Below are positions 1-8,836 of a stretch of DNA of 64,000 nucleotides, one piece after another. The translations under genes were made by a program, and so were the position numbers. Each line of letters starts with the position of its first letter. The first letter of the stretch is position 1. This stretch comes from Nocardia carnea NBRC 14403 (GTDB lineage Bacteria > Actinomycetota > Actinomycetes > Mycobacteriales > Mycobacteriaceae). The notes under the pieces were generated by a model that did no database searches, had not been told where the DNA came from, and saw nothing but the letters and a program-made list of their open reading frames with translations. The stretch spans positions 1-64,000 of the forward strand of contig NZ_BAFV01000027.1 of the NCBI RefSeq assembly GCF_000308515.1, read 5' to 3'.

Positions 1-232
1 CACCGTTGCTGTCGTACTGCAGGACCTTCAGCCTCTCGGGGTAGGCGTCGTCGGTCCCCATGACCCAGGTTCTTTCGATAGCGGGATCGGGCACGGTATA
101 GCGCACCAGGAGGAAGGCCTCGCCGGCCAGCCACTCGATCGTCGTCAGCCCGGCGACGTCGGGATACTTATCGGTGGTCGTCTTCCATTCACCGATCATC
201 GCCGCCATGGCGGCGAGTGGCGAATCGGTCAT
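1..232 (-). CDS. Partial hypothetical protein, lipocalin/DUF1579-like (C-terminus outside window)
   Basis: The minus-strand reading frame is open from 232 to the left edge, so only about 77 N-terminal residues are visible. It reads MTDSPLAAMAAMIGEWKTTT, then WLAGEAFLLVRYTVPDP and a TWVMGTDD segment. The pattern 'MIGEWK ... WLAGEAFLL' resembles small beta-barrel proteins annotated as DUF1579 or hypothetical; that assignment is inference. ATG at 232 is preferred to an in-frame ATG at 247 because a GGGAG box lies about 9 nt upstream. It sits about 40 bp downstream of the MDMPI-type gene on the same strand and may share its transcript. Confidence 0.6.
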   Translation of the reverse strand, partial: MTDSPLAAMAAMIGEWKTTTDKYPDVAGLTTIEWLAGEAFLLVRYTVPDPAIERTWVMGTDDAYPERLKVLQYDSNG

Positions 233-271
233 CTGCGCATCTCCCATCGGTGAAGCGAACTTCCGGATGTT

Positions 272-886
272 TCAGCTGCAGCGGCGGCGCAGTTCCCCGA
301 CGCCTTCGCCGTCGAGTTCGTCGAGGACCACGGGCCGGCCCACCATTGCCAACGCTAGCGCCTCACCCCGCCCGCGCACCGTAGGTCCCGATCCCTTGAC
401 CCAGTCGAAATCTGTCGCGACGAACTGTAACCCTCTGGTGAGGCGTCCGGGGCGCGCGAACGGGTCGGGATGGTCGAGTACGGCCTTCAACCGGTCGGTG
501 GGGATTTCGCGGGGCCGGCCCAGGGGGCGCCGGATGTCCTGCTGGTGGACCAGTAGATCGGCCAGGCCCAGTCGCGGCCACAGCCGCGATACCGTGCGTG
601 GCGCGGATTCGAATTCGGCCAGCAGTTCCGCCGGTGTCCGGCGCGCCCCCTCGGCGGCCATGGCGTTGTTGACGCCGTCGATGGAGAAGCGGTTGCGTAC
701 GGCGATACCGGCGTACTCGGTGAGCGGGATCGCGTCGTAGCGCAGATGCCCGGCCAGCTCCCGGACCCGCCAGCCGGTGCACAGTGTCGGCGCGTCCCAT
801 TCCTCGTTCCCCAGGCCGCGCAGCAGAGCGGTGAACTCGGCTCGCTCGGCGGCGAGCATCCCCCGAATATTCATGCCGCACACCAT
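272..886 (-). CDS. Maleylpyruvate isomerase (MDMPI)-family mycothiol-dependent protein
   Basis: This 204-residue protein has the DinB-like four-helix fold typical of the MDMPI N-terminal domain. Visible marks are 'CTGWRVRELAGHL' near residue 40, with a conserved metal-type His, and 'ADLLVHQQDIRRPLGRP' near residue 110. Family members with the full metal triad bind zinc and use mycothiol for isomerase or transferase reactions. The true substrate cannot be told from sequence. The frame opens at 886, but ATG at 874 (MNIRGMLAAERAEF) is a likely alternative start. It lies between the kinase gene and the partial lipocalin-like gene, all on the minus strand. Confidence 0.75.
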   Translation of the reverse strand: MVCGMNIRGMLAAERAEFTALLRGLGNEEWDAPTLCTGWRVRELAGHLRYDAIPLTEYAGIAVRNRFSIDGVNNAMAAEGARRTPAELLAEFESAPRTVSRLWPRLGLADLLVHQQDIRRPLGRPREIPTDRLKAVLDHPDPFARPGRLTRGLQFVATDFDWVKGSGPTVRGRGEALALAMVGRPVVLDELDGEGVGELRRRCS

Positions 887-920
887 AGCCCGGCTCCGGG
901 CGGTGAGTTCGGATTACGGA

Positions 921-2504
921 TCAGCGGGTATCGCTGTCGATGAGTAGCGACCCGCCGGAACTCACCACTCGCAGTATCGGATTGCCGGTCTGACCGCCGT
1001 AGCTGAGGTTGTTCACCCGCATATCCACCGAACCGTCGGGGTTGTTGCCCTTGAAGGCTTCGATGCGGCTGAAGCTCTGCACCGTCCGGGTCGACCAGTA
1101 CTGTTCGAACTCCTGCCGGCTGCCGTAGGCCTGTTGCGCGGCCGGGGTCAGCAGCGACCACGAACCCGCCGGATCCATGTAGAACTGCTCGAGCAGCCGG
1201 CCGGCCTGGACCCATTCGACCTGTCCGGTACTGGGCGTGCTCCCCAGCGCGGGGGCGGACGCCGCCGTGGTCCCGGGTGTCCGGGGCGCCGACGAGGTCA
1301 CCGAGGTATCGGCCTGCGCCGATCCGCCGTCGCCGGAATCCGAGGAACTGAACCACAGGACACCGCCGACCACTGCCGCCCCGGCGATACCGCCGATGAG
1401 CACCGCCCGCCGGACCCCGCCACCGGAGCCTTCCGGAACGGGCTGGGTGGTGGTGGGGGGATTATTCGGTGCCCGCCGCGGTGGGCGGTCGCCGTTTCCG
1501 CCGTGGCCGGCGTCCGCGCGAGGTTCGGCCCGCCGGCGCGGGGCCGGGGCGGGTGCGGGGCCGCGGGTGCGGCCGGGGACCGGTGTTTCCATCGTGCTGA
1601 CGGCGGCTCCGCCGGAGTGCCCGTTGCGGTCGAAGGCCTCGCGCGCCGGTACGAACCCGGCATGCTCGGAATTCGCGCCCGGATATCCGGCGAACTGCGC
1701 CAGCTGTTCGCGGGCCTCCTGCATGGTGGGCCGCAGCCGCGGATCGGCTTCCAGCAGGTCGAGCAGGAAATCGGTGGCCGGGCCGGCGTTCTGGGGTTCG
1801 CTGACCTGGCCGTTGGCCGCGGCATACAACACCTTGAGCGGGTTACCGGACCCGAAGGGCGGTTCCCCTTCGAGAGCGTGGAACAGCGTCGCGCCCAGGG
1901 CGAACACATCCGCGGCCGGCGTCGGATCCGCGCCGCGCGCGACCTCGGGTGCCAGGTAGGCGGCGGTTCCGCAGATCAACCCGGTCTCGGTGAGCGTCAC
2001 ATCGCCGGTGGCGCGCGAGATACCGAAATCGGTGATCTTGACGGTGCCGTGATCGTCGAGCAGGACATTGCCCGGTTTCACATCGCGATGCACGATCCCG
2101 GCCTGATGCGCCGCGATGAGTGCCGCCGCGACCTGTTCCCCGATCCGCGCGACCTGCGGTAACGGCAGCGGCCCCTCGGAGGACAGCACCTGCGCGAGGC
2201 TGCGCGACTTCATGTACTCCATCACCAGGCACGGATCGCCGCCGTGTTCGGTGATATCGAACACCACGATGGCATTCGGATGCTGGAAACGGGCCGCGTT
2301 GCGGGCTTCGCGGGTGGCGCGCTGGCGCAGCACATCGCGCTCGGCGGGCGGCAGGCTGGGCTTTATATGGATCTGTTTGATCGCCACCGACCGTTGCAGA
2401 CGTTCGTCGACGGCACGCCAGACCACGCCTGTGCCGCCGCTACCAATCTGCTCGACCAGGCGGTAGTGATCCGCGATCAACTGACCGGTATCGATGGCGC
2501 CCAC
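921..2504 (-). CDS. Transmembrane serine/threonine protein kinase (PknB family)
   Basis: The 527 residues carry a complete Hanks-type kinase domain at about 14-270. It has a Gly-rich loop (IGSGGTGVVW, 20-29), catalytic Lys43, HRDVKPGN with Asp141, DFG at 159-161 and an APE motif near 186. A Pro/Arg-rich linker (about 300-360) leads to one transmembrane helix at about 366-386. A Ser/Thr-rich stretch and a roughly 110-residue extracytoplasmic domain follow, with no PASTA repeats. That tail resembles small ligand-binding or SnoaL-like folds seen in actinobacterial kinases, but I cannot name it. The gene is divergent from hisA, with about 200 bp between them. Targets are unknown. Confidence 0.9.
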   Translation of the reverse strand: MGAIDTGQLIADHYRLVEQIGSGGTGVVWRAVDERLQRSVAIKQIHIKPSLPPAERDVLRQRATREARNAARFQHPNAIVVFDITEHGGDPCLVMEYMKSRSLAQVLSSEGPLPLPQVARIGEQVAAALIAAHQAGIVHRDVKPGNVLLDDHGTVKITDFGISRATGDVTLTETGLICGTAAYLAPEVARGADPTPAADVFALGATLFHALEGEPPFGSGNPLKVLYAAANGQVSEPQNAGPATDFLLDLLEADPRLRPTMQEAREQLAQFAGYPGANSEHAGFVPAREAFDRNGHSGGAAVSTMETPVPGRTRGPAPAPAPRRRAEPRADAGHGGNGDRPPRRAPNNPPTTTQPVPEGSGGGVRRAVLIGGIAGAAVVGGVLWFSSSDSGDGGSAQADTSVTSSAPRTPGTTAASAPALGSTPSTGQVEWVQAGRLLEQFYMDPAGSWSLLTPAAQQAYGSRQEFEQYWSTRTVQSFSRIEAFKGNNPDGSVDMRVNNLSYGGQTGNPILRVVSSGGSLLIDSDTR

Positions 2505-2700
2505 TCCGAACTTTCTCGAATCGTGACCTGACGCGTCGGTGACCTCTCACGCGTTCGGGACGAGTGTAGCGGGCACCCCGACCGGCCCAGTGGGTGATAT
2601 CACCCAACGCTCGTCGCCCCCCGTTGCCGCAGCGCGCGGCCGACCGACTCGCCACCGGGCGCGCGGCGCGGGCGAACCCCGGGCTACTAGGCTATTGCGC

Positions 2701-3432
2701 GTGAGTCTTGTGTTGCTGCCTGCTGTCGATGTCGCCAATGGAGAGGCCGTCCGCCTGGTACAGGGCGCGGCGGGCAGCGAAACCAGTTACGGTTCGCCGC
2801 GCGATGCCGCCCTCGCATGGCAGGACGCGGGCGCCGAATGGGTGCATCTGGTGGATCTCGACGCCGCGTTCGGCCGCGGATCCAACCGGGAGCTGCTGGC
2901 GCGGGTGGTCGGCGAACTCGATGTCGCCGTCGAACTGTCCGGCGGTATCCGCGACGACGAATCGCTGAAGGCCGCGATGGCCACCGGCTGCGCCCGGGTC
3001 AACCTGGGCACCGCGGCGCTGGAAGATCCGCAATGGTGCGCCCGGGCGATCGCCGAATACGGGGACCGGGTGGCGGTCGGGCTGGACGTCCAGATCGTGG
3101 ACGGCGACTACCGGCTGCGCGGCCGTGGCTGGGTCAGCGACGGCGGGGACCTGTGGGAGGTCCTGGAGCGGCTGGAACGGGACGGCTGCTCGCGTTACGT
3201 CGTCACCGATGTCACCAAGGACGGCACCCTCACCGGTCCCAACCTGGATCTGCTGCGCGAGGTGTGTATGGCCACCGACGCGCCGGTGATCGCTTCCGGT
3301 GGGGTCTCGGCCCTGGCCGATCTGACCGCGATCGCCGAACTGGTGCCGGAGGGCGTGGAAGGCGCGATCGTGGGCAAAGCCCTGTACGCGGGCCGGTTCA
3401 CCCTGCCCGAGGCGCTGGCCGCCGTCCGTTGA
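2701..3432 (+). CDS. hisA: Phosphoribosyl isomerase A (bifunctional HisA/TrpF)
   Basis: This 243-residue (beta/alpha)8 barrel isomerises ProFAR in histidine synthesis and, in actinobacteria, phosphoribosylanthranilate in tryptophan synthesis. Catalytic Asp10 (LLPAVD) and Asp174 (VTKDGTL) are visible. So are Arg142 and Trp144 in 'RGRGW', positions linked to dual substrate use in M. tuberculosis PriA (R143/W145 there). The start is the GTG at 2701, which gives [10 protein letters not shown]; upstream in-frame codons have no homologous look. No trpF occurs in the trp cluster at 8.8-14.6 kb, consistent with a dual role. Unlike M. tuberculosis, where hisBH directly precede hisA, here a divergent kinase gene does. 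Confidence 0.95.
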   Translation: MSLVLLPAVDVANGEAVRLVQGAAGSETSYGSPRDAALAWQDAGAEWVHLVDLDAAFGRGSNRELLARVVGELDVAVELSGGIRDDESLKAAMATGCARVNLGTAALEDPQWCARAIAEYGDRVAVGLDVQIVDGDYRLRGRGWVSDGGDLWEVLERLERDGCSRYVVTDVTKDGTLTGPNLDLLREVCMATDAPVIASGGVSALADLTAIAELVPEGVEGAIVGKALYAGRFTLPEALAAVR

Positions 3433-3532
3433 CCGCGCGCGGGGTCGTACCGGCCGGGCTCGGGCGCAAGGGCATACGCACCGTGCGGGCGCACGGCCGC
3501 ACACCGACCGTGAGAAACCGGGAGCCGAAGCG

Positions 3533-4387
3533 ATGACCAGGGCAGAGACCGAACTGGCGGGGCTGTTGACTACGGCGGCCGAAATACTCGACGGTGTCGG
3601 TGACCGTTTCCTCGAGGGACGCGGCGCTCCCAGCGCGGTGGCCAAGGGCTCCCGGGATTTCGCCACCGAACTCGATCTGGAACTCGAACGCACCATCTCC
3701 GAGCAGCTCGTGGCACGGACCGGTATCGAGGTGCACGGCGAGGAATTCGGCGGGCCGTCGCTCACCGGCGGCACCGCATGGGTACTGGACCCGATCGACG
3801 GCACCTTCAACTATTCGACCGGCCATCCGCTCACCGGAACCCTGCTCGCGTTGATCCGCGACGGCGAACCGGTTCTCGGGCTCGCGTGGTTCCCGCCGCT
3901 GGACCGCCGGTACGCCGCCGTCGCCGGCGGGCCACTCCTCGTGGACGGGGTGGCCCGGCCGCCGCTACCTCCTGCGCTGCTCGACGAGGCGATGATCGGG
4001 TTCGGTGCCTTCAACATCGAATCCACCGGGCGCGTCCCGGGCCTGTTCCGGCACCGGGTACTCGGCGCTCTGAGCCGGTTGTCGTCCCGTGTGCGCATGC
4101 ACGGCTCCACCGGAATCGACCTCGCCTTCACCGCCGACGGAACGCTCGGCGGCGCGATCGTGTTCGGTCACCATCCGTGGGACAACGCGGCGGGCGCGCT
4201 GATGGTGCGGTGCGCCGGCGGGATCGTCACCGACCTCGAGGGTGCGGACTGGACGATCGAATCCGGTTCGGTGCTGGCGGCGGCGCCCGGGGTGCATGCC
4301 GAACTACTCGAAATGATCGCCGCGACCCGCGGTACCGGATTCGCCGCGCCCGGTAGTGATCGCGATACCGGTGAGGAGCGCTCATGA
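3533..4387 (+). CDS. impA: Inositol monophosphatase family protein ImpA
   Basis: This 284-residue protein has the lithium-sensitive phosphatase signatures HGEEFGG (about 69-75), DPIDGTFNY (about 86-94, metal-binding Asp86 and Asp89) and a C-terminal [13 protein letters not shown] motif. The family dephosphorylates inositol-1-phosphate, feeding myo-inositol into phosphatidylinositol and mycothiol. Some actinobacterial members inside his operons have been proposed to act as histidinol-phosphate phosphatase (HisN). Its place between hisA and hisF makes that alternative realistic. The stop overlaps the hisF start by 4 nt (ATGA), indicating translational coupling. Confidence 0.9.
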   Translation: MTRAETELAGLLTTAAEILDGVGDRFLEGRGAPSAVAKGSRDFATELDLELERTISEQLVARTGIEVHGEEFGGPSLTGGTAWVLDPIDGTFNYSTGHPLTGTLLALIRDGEPVLGLAWFPPLDRRYAAVAGGPLLVDGVARPPLPPALLDEAMIGFGAFNIESTGRVPGLFRHRVLGALSRLSSRVRMHGSTGIDLAFTADGTLGGAIVFGHHPWDNAAGALMVRCAGGIVTDLEGADWTIESGSVLAAAPGVHAELLEMIAATRGTGFAAPGSDRDTGEERS

Positions 4388-5157
4388 CCCTGGCGACACG
4401 TGTCATCCCCTGCTTGGACGTCGATGCCGGGCGGGTGGTCAAAGGCGTCAACTTCCAGAATCTGCGCGATGCCGGCGATCCGGTGCAGCTCGCCGCCGCC
4501 TACGACGCCCAGGGCGCCGACGAACTCACCTTCCTCGATGTCACCGCCTCCAGCGGTGATCGCGCCACCATGTTCGACGTGGTCACCCGGACCGCCGAAC
4601 AGATCTTCATCCCGCTCACCGTCGGCGGCGGCGTGCGCACCGTCGACGATGTGGACCGGCTGCTGCGCGCGGGCGCGGACAAGGTGTCGGTGAACACCGC
4701 CGCCATCGCCCGCCCCGAGGTGCTGCACGAGATGTCGCAGCGGTTCGGATCGCAGTGCATCGTGCTGTCGGTCGACGCCCGTACCGTGCCCGACGGCGAA
4801 CCGGATACCCCGTCGGGCTGGGAGGTCACCACACACGGTGGTCGCCGGGGCACCGGGATCGACGCGGTCGAATGGGCGGTGCGCGGGGCCGAGCTCGGCG
4901 TGGGGGAGATCCTGCTCAACTCGATGGATGCCGACGGCACCAAGGCGGGGTTCGATCTGCCGATGATCCGCGCCGTACGTGTCGCGGTCTCGATTCCGGT
5001 GATCGCCTCGGGCGGTGCCGGCGCGGTCGAGCATTTCGCCCCCGCGGTGCAGTCCGGAGCGGACGCCGTACTGGCCGCCAGCGTTTTCCACTTCGGCGAT
5101 CTCACCATCCCGCAGGTCAAGGACGCCCTGCGCGCGGCCGATCTGGTGGTGCGCTGA
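4384..5157 (+). CDS. hisF: Imidazole glycerol phosphate synthase cyclase subunit
   Basis: The 257-residue (beta/alpha)8 barrel subunit uses ammonia from HisH to turn PRFAR into IGP and AICAR. Asp12 ([13 protein letters not shown]) and Asp131 (LSVDART) are the two catalytic aspartates. The phosphate-binding loops (GGGVRT near 81-86, GGAGAVEH near the C-terminus) are intact. It is coupled to impA by a 4-nt overlap and followed after 1 nt by hisI. The glutaminase partner hisH is not in the window. Confidence 0.97.
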   Translation: MTLATRVIPCLDVDAGRVVKGVNFQNLRDAGDPVQLAAAYDAQGADELTFLDVTASSGDRATMFDVVTRTAEQIFIPLTVGGGVRTVDDVDRLLRAGADKVSVNTAAIARPEVLHEMSQRFGSQCIVLSVDARTVPDGEPDTPSGWEVTTHGGRRGTGIDAVEWAVRGAELGVGEILLNSMDADGTKAGFDLPMIRAVRVAVSIPVIASGGAGAVEHFAPAVQSGADAVLAASVFHFGDLTIPQVKDALRAADLVVR

Positions 5158-5158
5158 G

Positions 5159-5509
5159 ATGGCCCTGGATCCGGCGATCGCCGTCCGGCTCAAACGTAAC
5201 GATGCCGGGCTGGTGGCCGCGGTGGCGCAGGAACGCGCGACGGGCGCGGTGCTGATGATGGCGTGGATGGACGACGAGGCGCTGGCCCGCACCCTCGAAA
5301 CCCGCCGCGCCACCTATTATTCCCGGTCCCGGAAGCAGTACTGGGTCAAGGGGGAGACCTCCGGGCATACGCAGTATGTGCACGAGGTCCGGCTGGACTG
5401 CGACGGCGATACGGTGCTGCTGGTGGTGGATCAGCGGGGAGCGGCCTGCCACACCGGCACACATACGTGTTTCGACACCGACGTGCTGCTGCCTTCCGAA
5501 CAGGTGTGA
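5159..5509 (+). CDS. hisI: Phosphoribosyl-AMP cyclohydrolase
   Basis: At 116 residues this is a stand-alone HisI cyclohydrolase without the HisE domain, as in other actinobacteria. It opens the adenine ring of PR-AMP in histidine synthesis. Visible signatures are [27 protein letters not shown], the metal-binding DCDGDT and the Cys-containing [16 protein letters not shown] at 5159 is 1 nt after the hisF stop; the open frame upstream is shadow sequence. It is the last gene of the his transcript. A convergent sigma-factor gene follows. Confidence 0.95.
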   Translation: MALDPAIAVRLKRNDAGLVAAVAQERATGAVLMMAWMDDEALARTLETRRATYYSRSRKQYWVKGETSGHTQYVHEVRLDCDGDTVLLVVDQRGAACHTGTHTCFDTDVLLPSEQV

Positions 5510-5709
5510 CGACAGGCCGGTTGGAGCGCAGCACTGTCGAGTGCCTGTGACGTCACACCGGCGGGCCGACTGCAGGTGGCAGGCCGGCGCCGGGATCGGC
5601 GATAGCTGGGTTCGTACCGGGAGTGGCCGAGGAATCGAGGGCTCCGCATGCTCGGACGTTCCGGGCCCGCCATCAGGCGGAGTTGCTCGGGCCGGCCACG
5701 ACCTCGGTT

Positions 5710-5725
5710 GTGCCGATATCGGCAC
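5710..5725. repeat. 16-bp perfect palindrome between hisI and the ECF sigma gene
   Basis: GTGCCGATATCGGCAC is a perfect palindrome in the 241-bp space between convergent hisI and the sigma-factor gene, 26 bp past the sigma stop. It could form a transcript-end hairpin for either gene, but no T-run follows. Palindromes built on GATATC are fairly common in this genome, so function is uncertain. Confidence 0.4.
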
Positions 5726-5750
5726 CGACGGCAGCTGGGACCGCGCGGTG

Positions 5751-6626
5751 TCAGCTCGGCGATATCGTGCCGGGCGTATAGCGGCTGATCTCGATTTCCC
5801 GGACGAACCGGCCCTCGATCCGGAAACGGATGAGTGCGAACGGGTGCCCGCCGGGGGCGATAACCGCCGCTGGGCGGTCGGCGAGGAGAAGTGTCGCGGT
5901 GACGGCGATCCGGTCGGCGAAGAACCGTGTCTCCTCGGCGACGGCCGTGGCGCCGCGAACCTCGGTGGCCGCGCCCGCCGGGAGCAGGCGCGGATCGGCG
6001 ATCCGGACGGCATCGGGCGCCATGAGGGTGATCAGCCGGGCGATATCACCGCCGCGAGCAGCGGCCAGGAATGCCTCGACGATCTCGAGATGTGTGGCGA
6101 TATCGGGAGGGCCGGGGGTGCCGGGATATCCGGTGGCAGTGCTGGATGCGGGTGGGCGGGCATCGCGCAGCCTGGTGCGGGCCCGGCTGGCGAGTTTCTT
6201 CGCTGCCGCCGGGGTCGCGTCGAGTACCGTGGCGACCCGGTCGAACGGCACCGCGAAGAGATCGTGCAGCACATAGGCCACCCGCTGGGCCGGTGACAGT
6301 TCGCCGAGCAGCACGAGTAGTGCCCGGGACACGTCCTCGCGCCGGAGGAACGCTTCGTCGGCTCCGGCCTGTTCACCGCCGATATCGTCGAGCACCAGCG
6401 GAAGTTCGCCGCGGCGCTCCCGGGCCCGGAGCAGATCCAGGCACAACCGCGCTGTCACGGTGGTGAACCAGGCGTCCGGTTCGGCCACCTCGGACAGGTC
6501 CGCTGCCTGCACCCGGGTCCATGTGGTCTGCACAGCATCTTCGGCGTCCTGGTACGAGCCGACGATCCGGTAGGCGAGCGAGAGCAGCCGCGGCCGGGCC
6601 GCCTCGAATTTCTCGACCGTTTCCAC
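5751..6626 (-). CDS. sigJ: ECF RNA polymerase sigma factor with SnoaL-like C-terminal domain (SigJ type)
   Basis: The 291 residues have sigma region 2 at about 10-75 (AYRIVGSYQDAEDAVQ, LDLLRARERR), region 4 at about 105-160 (LSPAQRVAYVLHDLF, FDRVATVLDATPAAAKKLASRAR) and a SnoaL-type tail from about 175. This matches the ECF41/SigJ group and related ECF groups in which the fused tail replaces an anti-sigma factor. The DGGGK motif of classical ECF41 tails is not evident ('RIADPRLLPAG' occupies that place), so subgroup is uncertain. A promoter-like motif fitting ECF41 consensus lies 6 bp upstream on the opposite strand and would drive the divergent DoxX operon. Confidence 0.88.
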   Translation of the reverse strand: METVEKFEAARPRLLSLAYRIVGSYQDAEDAVQTTWTRVQAADLSEVAEPDAWFTTVTARLCLDLLRARERRGELPLVLDDIGGEQAGADEAFLRREDVSRALLVLLGELSPAQRVAYVLHDLFAVPFDRVATVLDATPAAAKKLASRARTRLRDARPPASSTATGYPGTPGPPDIATHLEIVEAFLAAARGGDIARLITLMAPDAVRIADPRLLPAGAATEVRGATAVAEETRFFADRIAVTATLLLADRPAAVIAPGGHPFALIRFRIEGRFVREIEISRYTPGTISPS

Positions 6627-6631
6627 GAGCG

Positions 6632-6658
6632 CGTCACCTTTCGTGCGTGCGGGACGTC
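6632..6658 (+). promoter_or_regulatory. ECF41/SigJ-type promoter candidate
   Basis: CGTCACC at 6632-6638 and CGTC at 6655-6658 are separated by exactly 16 nt. The published ECF41 consensus is TGTCACA-N16-CGTC, so the GTCAC core, spacing and -10 element all match. It points rightward, starts 6 bp from the sigma gene, and would start transcription about 40 nt before the strong ribosome site at 6708. Function is inferred from motif and context. Confidence 0.6.
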
Positions 6659-6707
6659 AGAAGGGGTGAGACGAACCATCCGACGTGCACGCCCCCGAGG
6701 AGGCATC

Positions 6708-7088
6708 ATGAGCGTACCGATCCGCCGATTTCTTTCCGGAACCGATCCAACCCCCGGCAACATCGGCGCGAACCCGGGAGTCCGGGCGGCGACCGCCGGG
6801 TTCCCGTCGCCGAACCCGGCCGTTGCGCCGCCGGCCGCGACCGCGCCGCCTGCGTGCCCTGATCACGATTCCGTTCGGCACCGCAGTGCATTCGCCGCGG
6901 ACACTCTGTGCCGGCTTCCTGGACACAGAGTGGGCAGGCGAAAGTTGGACTTCCGACCGGCCGCATCCCGCATCGGCGCCGCTGTGGCGCCGATATACGA
7001 GGTGGCGCCGGAGTTCGCGTCGTGGACCGGGCGCGGTGCTTGCCGCCCTGCCCCGGTGGCCATGCTGTGGCAGGGCGGCGTCCGGTGA
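6708..7088 (+). CDS. Hypothetical 126-residue protein, first gene of the ECF-driven unit
   Basis: I recognise no family. The case for translation rests on context. A GAGGAGG box sits 4 nt before ATG 6708, an ECF41-like promoter lies about 50 bp upstream, and the stop TGA overlaps the GTG start of the DoxX gene (GTGA). The product begins MSVPIRRFLSG, is Pro/Ala-rich to about residue 45, then Arg- and Pro-rich with no membrane helix. Composition looks less protein-like than its neighbours, so it could instead be a leader reading frame or a decayed gene. Confidence is limited for that reason. Confidence 0.4.
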   Translation: MSVPIRRFLSGTDPTPGNIGANPGVRAATAGFPSPNPAVAPPAATAPPACPDHDSVRHRSAFAADTLCRLPGHRVGRRKLDFRPAASRIGAAVAPIYEVAPEFASWTGRGACRPAPVAMLWQGGVR

Positions 7089-7453
7089 ACGGGGCGATCG
7101 AGATCGCACTACTCGCCGCGACCGTGGGTTGTGTGCTGGCCAATGCCGGGGAGGTGGTCGCGAAGGTCGTGCGCGCGCAATTCGTGGTGCAGAATTCCGC
7201 CGAGGTGGGCGTGGCGCCGACATGGATTCCGTACCTGGCGGTGATCGAGGGCGCCGGGGTGGCCGGGTTGGTGGCCGGATTGTTCGGGGCGGAATCTCTC
7301 GGGCTGGCCGCCGCGATCGGGCTGGTGCTGTTCTTCGTGGGAGCGGTCGCCGCCCATATCCGGGCACGGGTGTTTCACAACATCGCGTTTCCCGGAGGTT
7401 TCCTCGTACTGGCGCTGGCCGCCACTGCCTTCTTCGCCTGGGCAGCGGGCTGA
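7085..7453 (+). CDS. DoxX-like small integral membrane protein
   Basis: Starting at GTG 7085 the protein is 122 residues with four hydrophobic helices (IEIALLAATVGCVLAN; IPYLAVIEGAGVAGLVAGLFG; GLAAAIGLVLFFVGAVAAHI; PGGFLVLALAATAFFAWAAG). The layout and the 'RVFHNIAFPGG' segment fit the DoxX_2 family, inner-membrane proteins linked to thiol and oxidative homeostasis in mycobacteria. The longer open frame upstream is not conserved-looking, and the GTG overlaps the preceding stop. DoxX-type genes are among the recurrent neighbours of ECF41/SigJ sigma factors, which supports the link to the divergent sigma gene. Confidence 0.75.
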   Translation: MNGAIEIALLAATVGCVLANAGEVVAKVVRAQFVVQNSAEVGVAPTWIPYLAVIEGAGVAGLVAGLFGAESLGLAAAIGLVLFFVGAVAAHIRARVFHNIAFPGGFLVLALAATAFFAWAAG

Positions 7454-7568
7454 ACAGGAACCGGTTGCCGGCCACGGTGACCGGCGAATCGCCGCAAACC
7501 GGAACACCGACTGCTCCGGAGACCTCCGTACCCCGGTGTCGGAAGGAACCGTGCCTCGGCGCACCGCA

Positions 7569-7627
7569 CCGCCCGCGTACACCACCATCAACCTGCCCGG
7601 CCGGATGGCCGATGGTGGTGCGGGCGG
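7569..7627. terminator. Hairpin between convergent DoxX and MarR genes
   Basis: CCGCCCGC plus CACCACCATC (7569-7589, with a 3-nt interruption) pairs with GATGGTGGTG plus CGGGCGG (7611-7627) around a 21-nt loop. It lies between two convergent genes, so a bidirectional terminator is the simplest reading. No T-run follows on either strand. Confidence 0.45.
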
Positions 7628-7691
7628 TCCGGCCGATACGCCTTCCCGGGGGTCGGCAGCGAACCCTCGCCGTGGGGTGCGCGGGCCCCGA

Positions 7692-8159
7692 TTACGGGGC
7701 GGTGCGGCCGAGGACCGTGCCCAGGTGGGTGGCGAGCGTATCGCCGAGATCCGCCATCGCCGCGGTCTGCTCCGCGTTGAGCCCGTCGAACACCAGCCGA
7801 CGCACCACATCCATGTACCCGGGCGCGGCTTCCACGACCTTCTGGTGGCCGTCGTCGGTGAGTTCGGCCAGGACGCCGCGGCGCCCGGTGGTCGCGGTGC
7901 GCGTGGCCCAGCCCATCCGCTCGAGTTTGGACACCACATGCGAAAGTCTCGATAGCGATGAATTTGCTCGATGTGCGAGCTCGCTCATCTGCAGCCGCCG
8001 GTCCGGCGCCTCCGAGAGCAGGGTGAGCACCCAGTACTCGAAATGAGTCACGCCGGACTCGCGCTGCAGATCGGTGTCCAATGCCCCTGGCAGGCGGTTC
8101 AGCACCGCGACCACTGCGCGCCAGGCCCGTCCCTCGACCGGGTTCAGCCACTCCGTCAC
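7692..8159 (-). CDS. MarR-family transcriptional regulator
   Basis: From GTG 8159 the product is 155 residues with the MarR winged-helix core. Helices around 'HFEYWVLTLLSEAP' (about 40-53) and 'LQMSELAHRANSSLSRLSHVVSKLERMGW' carry the recognition helix; a wing follows at TTGRRGVLAELTDDG. N- and C-terminal helices would form the dimer interface. An AAGG-type site precedes the GTG; the open frame upstream (362 residues in all) is Arg-rich shadow. It usually represses nearby genes in response to phenolic or oxidant ligands. The upstream neighbour on the same strand is the peroxiredoxin gene, which hints at an oxidative signal. Confidence 0.88.
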   Translation of the reverse strand: MTEWLNPVEGRAWRAVVAVLNRLPGALDTDLQRESGVTHFEYWVLTLLSEAPDRRLQMSELAHRANSSLSRLSHVVSKLERMGWATRTATTGRRGVLAELTDDGHQKVVEAAPGYMDVVRRLVFDGLNAEQTAAMADLGDTLATHLGTVLGRTAP

Positions 8160-8305
8160 TAATCCGCCTTCTCTCCGGCCCGGTGGCGATTCCGGCACAT
8201 GCCACCGGGCTACCCGAAGAAAAGTTTGCCACGACTTCGCTCGAACTTGGGGCATCTCGGAAACGAAGGTGAGGCCATTCACACGAACTGAGCGGATCTC
8301 AGCCG

Positions 8306-8770
8306 CTACGCGCTTTTTCGCGTGCGGAGAAAATCCAGGGCGCGGTCGGCGTGTACATTCGCGCGCAATTCGCTGCTGATCACGGTGAGAACGCTGCGGT
8401 CGGTATCGATGACGAAGGTATGCCGTTTCACCGGCATGAGCTTGCCCAGCAGTCCGCGTTTGACCCCGTAACTTTCCGCGACCGCCCCGTCGGCATCCGA
8501 CAACAGCGGGTATTCGAGTCGCTGCGCCCCCGCGAACCCGGCCTGGACATCGACGGCATCGGCACTGATCCCCGCGCAGCTCGCGCCGAGTGCCGCGAAC
8601 TCGGCGGTGAGATCGCGGAAATGGCAGGCCTCGGCCGTGCACACCGGTGTATTCGCGGCGGGATAGAAGAACAACACCAGTGGCCCGCCGGCCAGCAGTG
8701 AATCGAGGGAACGGAGGGCGCCGGTCTGATCCGGGAGTTCGAATGCCGGGGCGGGCTGGCCGATCTGCAT
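8306..8770 (-). CDS. bcp: Peroxiredoxin, Bcp/PrxQ type
   Basis: This 154-residue thioredoxin-fold peroxidase has the Bcp signature [11 protein letters not shown], with peroxidatic Cys44 and resolving Cys49 five residues apart, as in atypical 2-Cys PrxQ enzymes. It reduces hydrogen and organic peroxides in the cytosol using thioredoxin. The C-terminal half has the conserved 'KRHTFVID' strand. It is divergent from trpE with only 66 bp between starts, the same relation as bcpB and trpE in M. tuberculosis. A thioredoxin gene lies at 43 kb. Confidence 0.92.
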   Translation of the reverse strand: MQIGQPAPAFELPDQTGALRSLDSLLAGGPLVLFFYPAANTPVCTAEACHFRDLTAEFAALGASCAGISADAVDVQAGFAGAQRLEYPLLSDADGAVAESYGVKRGLLGKLMPVKRHTFVIDTDRSVLTVISSELRANVHADRALDFLRTRKSA

Positions 8771-8836
8771 ACCCGGACACTACCGCCGGCGGCGGGTCCC
8801 GCGGGGTGCGTCGAGCACGCCGGGCACCCGGCTGGA

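Noticed and set aside
8771..8836. Possible Trp-codon leader or T-box before trpE
   Set aside because: Only 66 bp separate bcp and trpE, with no tandem TGG codons in a short frame and no T-box-like structure.
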